NCBI GenBank assembly: GCA_025667525.1
Contig: CM046878.1
Coordinates: forward strand, 97,355,237 to 97,419,236
DNA: 64,000 bases
Direction of reading: 5' to 3'
Source of the DNA: Glebionis coronaria
Lineage: Eukaryota; Streptophyta; Magnoliopsida; Asterales; Asteraceae
In this document: positions 34,124 to 44,799 of the stretch, one piece after another
Numbering within the stretch: position 1 is the first letter of the stretch
Layout of the letters: each line of letters starts with the position of its first letter
Program-made: the position numbers and the translations under genes
Notes under the pieces: generated by a model
Seen by the model: only the letters and a program-made list of their open reading frames with translations
Told to the model about the DNA's origin: nothing
Database searches by the model: none

Positions 34124-36249
34124 CGGATGAGTCGATATGTTACGGTTATACGTTATAGGTTCAACCGATGAATCCATATGTTACGGTTATACGTTATAGT
34201 TTTAACTGATGAGTCCATATGTTAGGGTTATACGTTATAGGTTCAACCGATGAGTCCATATGTTACGGTTATACGTTATAGGTTCAACCGATGAGTCCAT
34301 ATGTTACGGTTATACGTTATAGGTTCAACCGATGATTCCATATGTTAGGGTTATACGTTATAGGTTCAACCGATGAGTCCATATGTTACGGTTATACGTT
34401 ATAGGTTCAACCGATGAGTCGATAAGTTAGGGTTATACGTTATAGGTTCAACCGATGAGTCCATATGTTACGGTTATACGTTATAGGTTCAACCTATGAG
34501 TCCATATGTTACGGTTATACGTTATAGGTTCAACCGATGAGTCCATATGTTAGGGTTATACGTTATAGGTTCAACCGATGAGTCGATATGTTACGGTTAT
34601 ACGTTATAGGTTCAACCGATGAATCCATATGTTACGGTTATACGTTATAGTTTTAACCGATGAGTCCATATGTTAGAGTTATACGTTATAGGTTCAACCG
34701 ATGAGTCCATATGTTACGGTCATACGTTATAGGTTCAACCGATAATTCCATATGTTAGGGTTATACGTTATAGGTTCAACCGATGAATCCATATGTTACG
34801 GTTATACGTTATAGTTATAACCGATAAGTCCATATGTTAGGGTTATACGTTATAGGTTCAATCGATGAGTCCATATGTTACGGTTATACGTTATAGGTTC
34901 AACCGATGATTCCATATGTTAGGGTTATACGTTATAGGTTCAACCGATGAGTCCATATGTTACGGTTATACGTTATAGGTTCAACCGATGATTCCATATG
35001 ATAGGGTTATACGTTATAGGTTCAACCGATGAGTCCATATGCTAGGGTTATACGTTATAGGTTCAACCGATGAGTCCATATATTACGGTTATACGTTATA
35101 GGTTCAACCGATGAGTCCATATGTTACGGTTATACGTTATAGGTTCAACCGATGAGTCCATATGCTAGGGTTATACGTTATAGGTTTAACCGATGAGTCC
35201 ATATGTTACGGTTATACGTTATAGGTTCAAACGATGATTCCATATGTTAGGGATATACGTTATAGGTTCAACCGATGAGTCCATATGTTAGGGTTATACG
35301 TTATAGGTTCAACCGATGAGTCGATATGTTACGGTTATACGTTATAGGTTCAACCGATGAATCCATATGTTACGGTTATACGTTATAGTTTTAACCGATG
35401 AGTCCATATGTTAGGGTTATACGTTATAGGTTCAACTGATGAGCCCATATGTTACGGTTATACGTTATAGGTTCAACCGATGAGTCCATATGTTACGGTT
35501 ATACGTTATAGGTTCAACCGATGATTCCATATGCTAGGGTTATACGTTATAGGTTCAACCGATGAGTTCATATGCTAGGGTTATAAGTTATAGGTTCAAC
35601 CGATGAGTCCATATGTTACGGTTATACGTTATAGGTTCAACCGATGATTCCATATGTTACGGTTATACGTTATAGGTTCAACCGATGAGTCCATATGCTA
35701 GGGTTATACGTTATAGGTTCAACCGATGAGTCCATATGTTACGGTTATACGTTATAGGTTCAACCGATGATTCCATATGTTAGCGTTATACGTTATAGGT
35801 TCAACCAATGAGTTCATATGTTAGGGTTATACGTTATAGGTTCAACCGATGAGTCGATATGTTACGGTTATACATTATAGGTTCAACCGATGAATCCATA
35901 TGTTACGGTTATACGTTATAGTTTTAACCGATGAGTCCATATGTTAGGGTTATACGTTATAGGTTCAACCGATGAGTCCATATGTTACGGTTATACGTTA
36001 TCGGTTCAACCGATGAGTCCATATGTTACGGTTATACGTTATAGGTTCAACCGATGAGTCCATATGTTAGGGTTATACGTTATAGGTTCAACCGATGATT
36101 CCATATGTTAGGGTTATACGTTATAGGTTCAACCGATGAGTCCATATGTTAGGGTTATACGTTATAGGTTCAACCGATGAGTCCATATGTTAGGGTTATA
36201 CGTTATAGGTTCAACCGATGATTCCATATGTTACGGTTATACATTATAT
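34124..36249. repeat. 41-bp tandem array (about 52 copies) in CACTA-2
   Basis: The unit CCATATGTTACGGTTATACG plus 21 more bases (TTATAGGTTCAACCGATGAGT) repeats head to tail. Variant positions include TTACGG or TTAGGG, GAGTCC or GATTCC, and a recurrent variant with TAGTTTTAACC. It lies where CACTA-1 has its unrelated 30-bp array. Confidence 0.95.
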
Positions 36250-36339
36250 TGTAAGAGTGTAAGACAATATGTTATTATTGCTCTGAGGTGACCATTAAGC
36301 TAAAAATACTGAGCTTATGCATGTTTAAGTGATCAAATA

Positions 36340-36390
36340 TTGGCGGGAAATGTCGGCGGTAAATGCTGGCGGGAAAATGTTGGCGGGAAA
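36340..36390 (+). promoter_or_regulatory. E2F-like site cluster upstream of the GRF gene
   Basis: TTGGCGGGAAA (36340-36350), CGGCGGTAAA, CTGGCGGGAAA (36366-36376) and TTGGCGGGAAA (36380-36390) lie at 12-14 bp spacing. TTTCCCGCC on the other strand is the plant E2F consensus. The cluster lies 134 bp before the GRF start codon, so S-phase expression is a reasonable inference. Confidence 0.5.
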
Positions 36391-36523
36391 GCTAGCGTCG
36401 ACTAAGTCGTCCCTAAATGTGTCGACCCTAAATTTTTATCTTTATTTATGGTAGCTCTTATCCTCACAAACTCTTATCCTCTAATACCAAACTCACCACC
36501 ACCACCACCCGATTTTGCATAAG

Positions 36524-37015
36524 ATGGATCCGCTTGAAGCTTATAAGTGTACATGTAGAAAGGGATATATTGTGTTGAGACAGTCACATCAACCTTATAG
36601 CTTTGGTAAACTTTACTATGCATGTCCTCTTTCGAAGGTAAACAATAAAATGTTTTAGTTATGTAATACGTGTGATTATTAAAATGACATGTCATGTTAT
36701 TTGTTTACTTTGTAACAGCCAAAAACAGATGATTATGGATGTAAATATTTTAAATGGAATGATGATTTTGATCTCGAACTCCGTATAAGATCTTCCCCTG
36801 GATCTTCAACACCTCAAGGTTCACATCCAAGTTCTTCTACAGGTCCTTCTCAATCTGCACCAACTGAGTGCTCTAATTGCAAGATCAAAGATCTAAAGAT
36901 AAAGATGCTAGAGACAAGACTAGAAATGGAAAGACATCCTGAAGACCACGCATGTCAATCGGATGCAATACTTCATGAGCTTTTAAATGATATGGAAAAT
37001 CTTAGCTTTGAGTAG
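36524..37015 (+). CDS. GRF-type zinc-finger protein encoded in CACTA-2, two exons
   Basis: Exon 1 is 36524-36637 and exon 2 is 36719-37015, joined in phase 0 across an 81-nt GT-AG intron, giving 136 residues. The finger reads YKCTCRKG, FGKLYYACP, then after the intron YGCKYFKWNDD, matching the GRF pattern. A Ser/Pro/Gly-rich linker, a CSNC pair, a Lys/Glu-rich helical segment and the tail LLNDMENLSFE follow. The protein aligns with the CACTA-1 product at both ends, while the linker differs. The frame is intact although both other genes of CACTA-2 are broken. The direction is opposite to the transposase genes. The function is unknown; nucleic-acid binding is inferred from the finger. Confidence 0.72.
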
Positions 37016-37169
37016 TAATCTATTTGTTATTTTAATGTGTTAATTTGTATTTTATTATTATGTGTTAATCTGTACGTTTAGTTTTAACTAGTTTGTGATG
37101 TGTTTTTTTTTCTTATTTATGAATCTATTATCGTTGTAATATATATTTTTAATTAAGCGCGTGTTTAAG

Positions 37170-37500
37170 TGTTAAATATATATCTAAAGTTTTTTTTAAA
37201 TAAATAAAAAGTTTTTTTAAATATGTATAAAGTTTTTTTTAAATATGTATAAAGTTTTTTTTTAAATATGTATAAAGTTATTTTTAAATATGTATAAATT
37301 TTTTTTCTAAATATGTATAAATTTTTTTTTTAAATATGTATAAAGTTTTTTTAATATGTATAAAGGTATTTTTAAATATGTATAATTTTTTTTCTAAATA
37401 TATAAATTTTTTTTAAATATATATAAAGTTTTTTTTAATATGTATAAAGTTATTTTTAACTATAATAAAGTTTTTTTAAATAAAATAATTAAATTAATTT
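37170..37500. repeat. AT-rich tandem repeat, about 24-27 bp
   Basis: Units of AAATATGTATAAAGTTTTTT recur at slightly variable spacing. Together with 37016-37169 this is the 3' flank of the GRF gene, without other features. Confidence 0.8.
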
Positions 37501-37554
37501 TAAATAATTTTAAATAAACAAAAGTGCCAAAAAACGGAAATAATAAATTTTCCT

Positions 37555-38110
37555 TCACCTAGGGACGACTTAGTCGTCCGTAGGTTACAAGGACCCCACC
37601 TTTGTTTTAAACTTTTTTTAAAAAAAATATTTATATTAATTTTAAATAAATAAAAAAGATAAAAAAACAGGGAAATAAATTTACTTAACTTAGGGACGAC
37701 TTAGTCGTCCCTAGGTTATGTGGGTCTCACTTTCATTTTAAACTTTTTTTTAAAAAAATATTTATATTAATTTTAAATAATTTTAAATAAATAAAAAAAG
37801 ATAAAAAAGCTAGGAAAATAAATTTCCTTAACCTAGGGATGACTTAGTCGTCCCTAGGTTATGTGGGTCTCACTTTCATTTTAAACTTTTTTAAAAAAAT
37901 ATATTTATATTAATTTTAAATAATTTTATACAATTAAAAGAGAAAAAATATTTATTTTTCACCTAGGGATGACTTAGTCGTCCCTAGGTTACAAGGGCCC
38001 CATTTTGTCCCCACAGCCTTTTTGACCAGGATTTTCTTGTAAAACATGTGGGTCCCCCCTTAATCTAGGGACGACTTAGTTGACCCTATAAAAATGGCGA
38101 CCCTAAACTC
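37555..38110. repeat. Right subterminal repeats of CACTA-2
   Basis: Palindromes of AGGGACGACTTAGTCGTCCC lie near 37560, 37690, 37835 and 37970, each followed by similar TTTTAAACTTTTTT spacers, so they form a tandem array of about 140-bp units. Confidence 0.85.
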
Positions 38111-38125
38111 AATATTGTTGTAGTG

Positions 38126-38168
38126 ATTGAAAGTCACCGTAGGCTCAAATCACTGTCGTTTAAAAAAA
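38126..38168 (+). mobile_element. SINE, 3' part
   Basis: After one copy of the ATT duplication the sequence GAAAGTCACCGTAGGCTC continues the SINE broken at 20126 and ends in an A-rich tail. It corresponds to the 3' region of the SINE at 49787-49981 (GATGTCACTGCAACTC). Confidence 0.7.
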
Positions 38169-38243
38169 ACAATACAAAATATTAAAGGATGGTGTCTAAG
38201 GTAAAACTTAAATATCATTGTATCAACTAGAAGATCCAATTAA

Positions 38244-38683
38244 TTAACTTTCATGAATACCCATTGTTTGAAGCTTGTCACATATCGGAGTTGGAAAATC
38301 TCGGCTTAGTAAGCGATGTTTCTTTTCATAAGCACAATGATCCCGGGCATACTTTATGTATGCCTTCATGATACGATCTTCAACACGTGCTCTTGCCTGA
38401 CTTTCAACAGTAAATCTTCTCTCAAACGTATCTACCGATTTCACATAAAACTCAATTCCATATTTTTATGTCATCATCGGCGAGTTGTAATCTTTGTGCA
38501 TTGTTATTGAATATGAAGGGACTAAGACTCTATAGCCAATGTCGGCAATAAGAAACATGGTTAAAAAGACTAACAGTGCCATCACGATCCAATAATGAAT
38601 AAATGGAAACGGTCTTTCGAATACATGATTCTTCTTTGGCTGAGCAGCTACACTATTATTACACACCAAATCCACTTGCTTAA
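38244..38683 (-). pseudogene. 3' part of a small membrane-protein gene, unrecognised
   Basis: A minus-strand frame continues from 40589-40550 across the Harbinger insertion (TAA duplication counted once). It encodes a hydrophilic start, a clear membrane segment (IHYWIVMALLVFLTMFLIA), then after one in-frame TAA at about 38466 a further 74 residues rich in Arg, Lys and Glu, ending at a TAA near 38244. The predicted protein would be about 165 residues if the TAA were sense. I do not recognise the family. The stop, the insertion and the neighbouring elements make it inactive here. Confidence 0.5.
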
Positions 38684-40549
38684 GAGCAAACGGTGTCACG
38701 ACGGAGGGAGTTCGTCGGTCCGACGTGGCGCCCTCGCCGGTGCTCGCCGTGACACCGCCCCCTCGTCGCTCCCCCTTCGCCAGTCTTCAACGACAGGAAA
38801 AAGAAAGAAAGTCGGGCCCCACATGTTTTTAAGCCGTTTGATAACGGTAATAAAAAAATTAAATTTTTTTATAACTTTTTTTTATAAATACCACTTATTT
38901 TTATCTTAAAACACACACAAAACAAACATTTTCAATCAAATCTTTTCACAAAAAATTTCAATCAAACTTTAAAAAAATTGAGTAGCTCGTCTGATTATTC
39001 CAATCCGTTTGATCTTGAAGATATGGAAGAATACGAAATGGTAATGCACATGAACGAAGATGAAGAAGATGAAGTTCAACAACATCGTAAATACATTTGG
39101 CGTGAACGTGAAGTCGCCGAACAACGTTTAATGGAGGATTATTTTGGTCTAAATCCGAAATATACGGCAGAAACGTTCAGAAAACGATATCGCATGAGAC
39201 GGAAACTATTTTTGGAAATAGTTGAAGGTATTGAAACTTATTGTGCAACACATAATTCTTTACTCAAGCATTTTGACTTTTTTACTATTCGATATGATGC
39301 TATGGGTATAAAAAGTATGAGTGTCATCTTGAAATGCACATCCGCCCTTCGCCAATTGGCAAACACCACAGTGGCGGATGGCGTAGATGAGTACTTGCAA
39401 ATGGGGGAACATTGTGCGCGCGATTGTCTGGACTTTTTTTTGTATGTGTGTTATAGATTTGTATCAGCCCGAGTTTTTAAGAAAGCCTAACCCAACTGAC
39501 GTTCAAAGGTTGTACAACGCACATAATACGATTCATGGGTTTCCGAGGATGCTAGGTAGCCTTGATTGTATGCATTGGGAATGAGTGAATTGTCCCAAAG
39601 GGTGGCACGGGCAATTTGGGAGAGGTGCTAAAAAACAGCCAACCATCATTCTAGAAGCTGTTGCATCATACGATTTGTGCATTTGGCATGCATTTTTCGG
39701 GGTTGCAGGTGCGAATAATGATATTACCGTGCTGCATCATTCACCAATGTTCGACGACCTTTTGGCTGACAACGAACTAGTGGCACCGTATATTGTAAAC
39801 GGGCAGCAATTCGAAAGAGGGTACTACCTTACAGATGGTATTTACCCTCAATGGTCATGTTTTGTTAAGTCATTCAGCCAAGCACGTGATGACAAAGTCG
39901 CTCTATTTAAACGGCGTCAGGAAAGTGCCCGGAAAGATATTAAAGGGTATTTGGTGTCCTACAAGGACGATGGCGTATAATTGCTCAACCGGCGCGTGCT
40001 TGGACTGTGAACAAGCTACACAGAATCATGTACACGTGCATCATTTTGCATAACATGATTTTGAAGAATCAACGGTTTGCGATATCCGATGCAGCTGAAA
40101 TGTACATCCCTCCTGGGAACCATTTGTTACGGTCATGGGTCGAGCGATGTGAAATCCGTCGCAGGAAACAAAGAGAACTCCGAGATAGAGAAGTACATTC
40201 AAGCCTTCAACGGAACCTCATTGAGCATCTCTGGGCACAAGAGCACCCATGAATAATCGACCGTATTTTATATCGTATTGTGCTTTTTTCCGTATTTGTG
40301 TTTTTTTTAAGTATTTGTATTTTTATTTGAAGTATTTGTAATTTTATTTTTATGAAATTAATTTTTAGTTTGTGTGAAAAATGAAAAAAAGAAATAAAAT
40401 GGTGAGTGGTAGGACCCAAGTGAAGAGGAGAGAGACTAGTTGTGAGTGAAAGGGGTGTTAGTTGGTTTTTTATTTTGGTTAGTTGAGATGACGTGACGCT
40501 GAGGTGACACAAGTGAAGAGGGTTAACTTAGTTGTGACACCTTTTACTC
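38684..40549 (+). mobile_element. PIF/Harbinger element with decayed transposase
   Basis: The termini GAGCAAACGGTGTCAC and, on the other strand, GAGTAAAAGGTGTCAC are inverted, and TAA is duplicated (38681-38683 and 40550-40552). The length is 1,866 bp. It carries a single DDE transposase gene (ORF2) and no ORF1. Confidence 0.85.
38978..40252 (+). pseudogene. Harbinger DDE transposase, broken
   Basis: Reads as the plant Harbinger transposase in three frames. The expected ATG is replaced by TTG at 38978. The N-terminal part has YRMRRKLFLEIV. A one-base gain in a T run (39434-39441) shifts the frame. The next segment has PEFLRKPNPTDVQRLY and MLGSLDCMHWE (first acidic residue), followed by TGA (near 39583) where Trp is expected. 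Then come QPTIILEAVAS and GANNDITVLHHSP (second acidic residue), YYLTDGIYP and QESARKD (third). A one-base loss near 39945 shifts the frame again, and MYTCIILHNMI with a basic C-terminus ends the gene. The acidic residues survive but the gene cannot make the full protein. Confidence 0.9.
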
Positions 40550-40593
40550 TAAGCCATCTATGCCTTCTACGATCAATACATGCTTCCATGATC
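40550..40593 (-). pseudogene. 5' coding part of the same small membrane-protein gene
   Basis: A splice acceptor (TTTTTTCCTTGTAG on the minus strand) ends at 40594. ATG at 40589 then starts MEACIDRRRHRWL, which runs in frame into 38683-38244 when the Harbinger element is removed. The first, non-coding exon and promoter probably lie at 42141-42215. Confidence 0.5.
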
Positions 40594-40612
40594 CTACAAG
40601 GAAAAAACCTAA

Positions 40613-41437
40613 GGGTGTGTTTAGTTGGATGGAAAACACCTTGTTTTCCACAAAATGTTTTCTAAAAAACAAGGAAAATAGAAAACGCGTTCAAATCATC
40701 ATTTTCCAGAAAATATCTCTACAAAACACAAAATTCCTATTTTCCCCTTTTATACACAAAACAAGAAAACAACTTTTTTTTGTTTTCCATGTTTTCCTTT
40801 TAACACAAAATATCTAATTTTCTCTTTATTTTTACGTTTGCGTTGGAAATTTTGTTTTTTCATCAGTATTTTACGTTTTCGCCAGTAATTTACATTTTCG
40901 TCAGTATTTTTACGTTTTTACGTTTTCATCAGTAAATTTGCGTTTTCGTCAGAAATTTTACATTTTCGTTAGTAAAAATTACGTTTTCGTAAGTAATTTA
41001 CGTTTTTGTCAGTAAATTTATTTACGTCAGAAAATTTACGTTTTCATCAGTAAACTTACGTTTTCATCAGTAAATTTACGTTTTCGTCAGCAATTTACGT
41101 TTTCGTCAATAAATTTACGTTTTTATCATTATTTTAACGTTTTCGTCAGTAAATTTTACGTTTTCGTCAGAAATTTTACGTTTTTGTCTGTAAATTTACG
41201 TTTTCGTCAGTAAATTTACGTTTTTGTCATTATTTTAACGTTTACGTCAGTAAATTTGCGTTTTCGTCAGTAAATTTACGTTTTCGTCGGTATTTTTACG
41301 TTTTCGTTAATAAATTTACGTTTTCGTCAGTAAATTTACGTTTTTGTCATTATTTTAACGTTTACGTCAGCAAATTTACATTTTTGTCGGTACATTTACT
41401 TTTTCGTCAATAAAATGTTTTCCAACTAAACGCGGCC
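40613..41437. mobile_element. Tourist-like MITE filled with a 20-bp tandem repeat
   Basis: The left end GGGTGTGTTTAGTTGG and the right end (other strand GGCCGCGTTTAGTTGG) are inverted and flanked by TAA (40610-40612 and 41438-41440). From about 40850 to 41420 it consists of some 25-30 imperfect copies of TTTTCGTCAGTAAATTTACG. It lies 19 bp upstream of the splice acceptor of the broken membrane-protein gene. Confidence 0.7.
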
Positions 41438-41444
41438 TAAATAT

Positions 41445-42165
41445 TTACATTAGGGTTTCACATATTATTTGTTAAACTCGTACAAATACATTAGGATTTC
41501 ACATATTATTTGTTAAACTCGTATAAAAACATCAAAGCATCAGCATCTGATTATAAATTGAAGGAAAAAGAAATCTAAATATATCGATAATACCTTAACG
41601 CAGCAAACAAGACTTGTTTATTTAAGTTAATTTGGATACTAAACTTTATTTGAATATCAAGGGACTAATCTCCACCACTTATCTCCATCTTAATCTAATA
41701 ATATCTTTTAAACCATCAATCGTTATACGAAAAAAAATATACCATTACGACGGGCATTTAATTATCTTTCTACAGATATGCTATATGATATACTTTCGAC
41801 AAATTTTTTTTTTTTTTTTTCGTAATTTATCATATATGATACTAAATATCATATATGATAGTAACACTGGTATCATATATGATATAACTTATCATATATG
41901 ATATAAACCAATATCATATATGATTCTGTAATAATTTGTAACATAACACTAGTATCATATATGATAAAACACTATTATCATATATGATATTTTACATTGG
42001 GGTTTCACATATTATTTGTTAAACTCGTACAAATACATTAGGATTTCACATATTATTTGTTAAACTCGTATAAAAACATCAAAGCATCAGCATCTGATTA
42101 TAAATTGAAGGAAAAAGAAATCTAAATATATCGATAATACCTTAACGCAGCAAACAAGACTTGTT
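41445..42165. repeat. 174-bp direct duplication flanking a foldback element
   Basis: 41445-41618 and 41992-42165 are the same 174 bp with one difference that I can see. Each copy itself contains an internal repeat of TTTCACATATTATTTGTTAA. Between them lies the palindrome-array element at 41690-41990. Confidence 0.85.
41690..41990. repeat. Second ATCATATATGAT foldback element (partial)
   Basis: The left arm (AATATCTTTTAAACCATCAA, TTTAATTATCTTTCTA, GATATACTTTCGA) matches that of 2452-2575. About seven copies of ATCATATATGAT follow. The right arm is missing and replaced by the duplicated 174-bp segment, so this copy is truncated. Confidence 0.7.
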
Positions 42166-42206
42166 GAGGTTTATTTTGTTATTATCTGTCGAACATGCAT
42201 ATAGTG

Positions 42207-42214
42207 TATTTATA
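42207..42214 (-). promoter_or_regulatory. Putative TATA box of the broken membrane-protein gene
   Basis: TATAAATA on the minus strand, with a donor-like AAG|GTATTA at 42141/42140 about 65 bp downstream. This fits a short non-coding first exon. Confidence 0.4.
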
Positions 42215-42409
42215 GAGAATATAATTCCGGGTTCTATGTGGGTTAGCAAAGTTTGTTATCTAGCCCATTAGTTGGCCCAGAATAATTAACATATGAATTT
42301 CGACTTGTTAAGATTTAAGAAGCCGGGAAAAAATATTGCTAACAAAAGTTATGGATTTAATCATTGCCCAAAAAGGTTAAAACTTAAATCATAAGTTTGT
42401 TGAAACTAA

Positions 42410-42869
42410 GAGCTACGGGATGTGTTTTTTGCGAAAACGCTGCTTTGCGACGCGAGCAACTACATCCCAGCTCAAATGATCGTGTTTTTTCGTTTTTGCG
42501 TATTCTTCAAGTAGCGTTTTTTCTTTTAGCGTTTTTAAAATTAAACTTTGTTGTTATATATATGTACATTATTGGTCTTTAAATATAATTTTTTACATCA
42601 TTAATACTTGAGTTAATAAATTAAACTAAATTTTATGTATTATATACTTTTGTTAATTGAAATTAATGTTAGTTTTTATATATTGTATTAATTTGATGTA
42701 ATTAAAAAAATTTGCGGGGTAATCTGAACACCAGAAATTCTGGTGTTAACCAAAGAGCCTGAATTATGATGTTTTCGTAATTCTAATGTAATTGTGAAAA
42801 AAAAACTGACGTAACGTGCACTTTTTTATAACAGCACACAACGACGACGTCAAACCGTACTCTGCGTTC
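42410..42869. mobile_element. Possible Tourist-like MITE
   Basis: TAA is present on both sides (42407-42409 and 42870-42872). The termini are weakly inverted: GAGCTACGGG at the left and, on the other strand, GAACGCAGAGTACGG at the right. The interior, with ATTCTGGTGTTAACCAAAGA and a right end carrying GACGT motifs, recalls the MITE at 3846. The stretches 42215-42406 and 42873-43152 hold nothing that I recognise. Confidence 0.45.
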
Positions 42870-43514
42870 TAAGAAGATTAAACCATTATTAACCTTTACT
42901 GGAATATTAACTTTTAAAGACTTAAATCCTAATTTTTCTAATGATTGAAGTATATTATCAGTTAGGACCTAACTTCAAAGGAAGTAGATGGTGGCCTTAA
43001 AAATATTACGCCATTAGCTGGCTATCTCAAAAGATAATCCAGTTTTATATCACCCATACGGCTCAACAATTATTGGCCATCTAAATCGATATTTATATTT
43101 CAAGAATATTGAGGATATTAAATAAACCGCGATTATTGATCTTTATTTTTTACTAGCTTAAAGACCCGTCTAACGTCGGGACTATTTTAAAGAGCGATTT
43201 GCGTAAAATAAAATGAAAGGATGTTTATTTTTAAAAAAGTGAAACATCTTCTCGTAATAGATGGGGACAACAAAAGAATGAACATGTAGCATTTATGGCC
43301 ATATTAAAGTTTGTGACAATAAAAAAAAAAGTCTTTAATCCGTTATGGTATTCACGTATGACGTATGTTAGTCCCAATTGATTGAAAAGAAGATGTCCAT
43401 GTCACTAACACCTGAAAGTTTAAAATTTAAATTATTACAAATGGATAACTGACGTTTAAGTAAGACTTTAAATTTATGTAAAAAAAAATAGATTACATAC
43501 CATTATAAACTTCG

Positions 43515-44799
43515 TCAAAGACCATGCAATACTTCCTTGTATACAACATTTGTAGTTGTTTTACATACATTCCCGTTTGTGTCACATACAACAACCTTCA
43601 ACCCTTTCTTGCTTTTTACTCGAGAGACAGCTACATATAGTTGACCGTGAGTAAAAACTGGACGTGGTAAGTAGAGACCGACTTTAGAAAGTGATTGTCC
43701 TTGACTTTTATTAATGGTCATTGCAAATGAGAGTGAAATAGGGAACTGTTTTCTGACAATTTTCAGCGGTAAACGCTTGTCAGATGGAGTTATTCTTAAC
43801 CTGGGAAGGATAACTACCTTTCCGAAATGTGTTCCATTGATAATCCTGGCACTAATACCAGTTCTCGTGAGATTAAGCACCTGCAACCTTGTTCCATTAC
43901 ACAAACCGTTTGGTTGGTCGATATTTCTCAAAAGCATTATAGGCACACCCACCTTTAATGCTAACCTGTGATTCAAGACACCTGAGAACTTCAATCCATT
44001 TATAAACTCAGATGAGAAAACAGATTCATCGACGAAAGCACCACGATCAGCTTTGTCTATGCTGTCGCAACCCAAATAGACAGTCTCTTCGCCAGGAAAT
44101 CTTTCCAACACTTTCTCGTTTATAGAGTCAACAATTTCATTAGTTGGCGCCAGAATTGCCTTTTCTTGGAAGTAGGAAGCATCATTTATGTTGTCAAGAA
44201 GATTCGGGTACGTGAAATCTACAATAGACGTGACTGGATCGTCAGTCGCGTCTATCAGAATATCTTGAGGCACATCTATTTCAACCTCTCCGTCATTATC
44301 TTCCCCAAGTTCACTGTCTCCTAACTTTAGTATCCATTCGGCAAAATCTCGTATCTCGTCAACATCCTCTGGTCTTGAACCAACTGTAAGTCTCATATTC
44401 GCTGTCAACTTAAGCACTCTACAATGATCCCACAAATAGGATTGCTTCAGTGAGGCACTTACAATGTCTTGACGCGATCCTTTTGGAACAACGGGAAGAA
44501 CCTGCCTAAAGCTCCTCCAAAAACAACTGTCATACCTCCAAATGGCTCTTGATGCATTTCATGCCTGTTTGTCCTCAGTACGTCCTTTAACGTGCGATCG
44601 AGAGCCTCAAAACAAAGTTTGTTAGCCATCGGAGCCTCATCCCAAATAATAAGCTTGCATTTCTTTAGCAACTGCCCAAGATCACTTTGAGGACATATGG
44701 AGCAGGTAGACGTTTCATCTACATTTATCGGAATACGAAACCGCGAATGCACAGTCCTACCTCGCGGCATCAACAAAGACGCAATACCGCTTTTGACAA
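43515..44799 (-). pseudogene. Helitron Pif1-family helicase, truncated and frameshifted
   Basis: Readable from SGIASLLMPRG onward: LIIWDEAPM (Walker B), GGMTVVFGG, then after a one-base loss at 44511/44512 (GAC to GC in the expected GGDF) the rest: [44 protein letters not shown] and [16 protein letters not shown], ending at 43515. These are the C-terminal motifs of the Helitron helicase. Walker A and the whole Rep endonuclease domain are absent, because the coding sequence begins abruptly at a junction with the RPA gene near 44799. No function is expected. Confidence 0.9.

Larger units (their letters stand above)
20127..38125 (-). mobile_element. CACTA-2: second CACTA transposon, with nested LTR element
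   Basis: The ends are CACTACAACAA and TTGTTGTAGTG, flanked by the duplication ATT (20124-20126 and 38126-38128). It spans 17,999 bp, of which about 4.96 kb is the nested retrotransposon, so the element itself is about 13.0 kb. The gene order, exon borders, leader hairpin, tandem array and GRF gene match CACTA-1. The subterminal palindromes instead use AGGGACGACTTAGTCGTCCCT. Both transposition genes carry stops or frameshifts, so this copy is non-autonomous. Confidence 0.93.
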
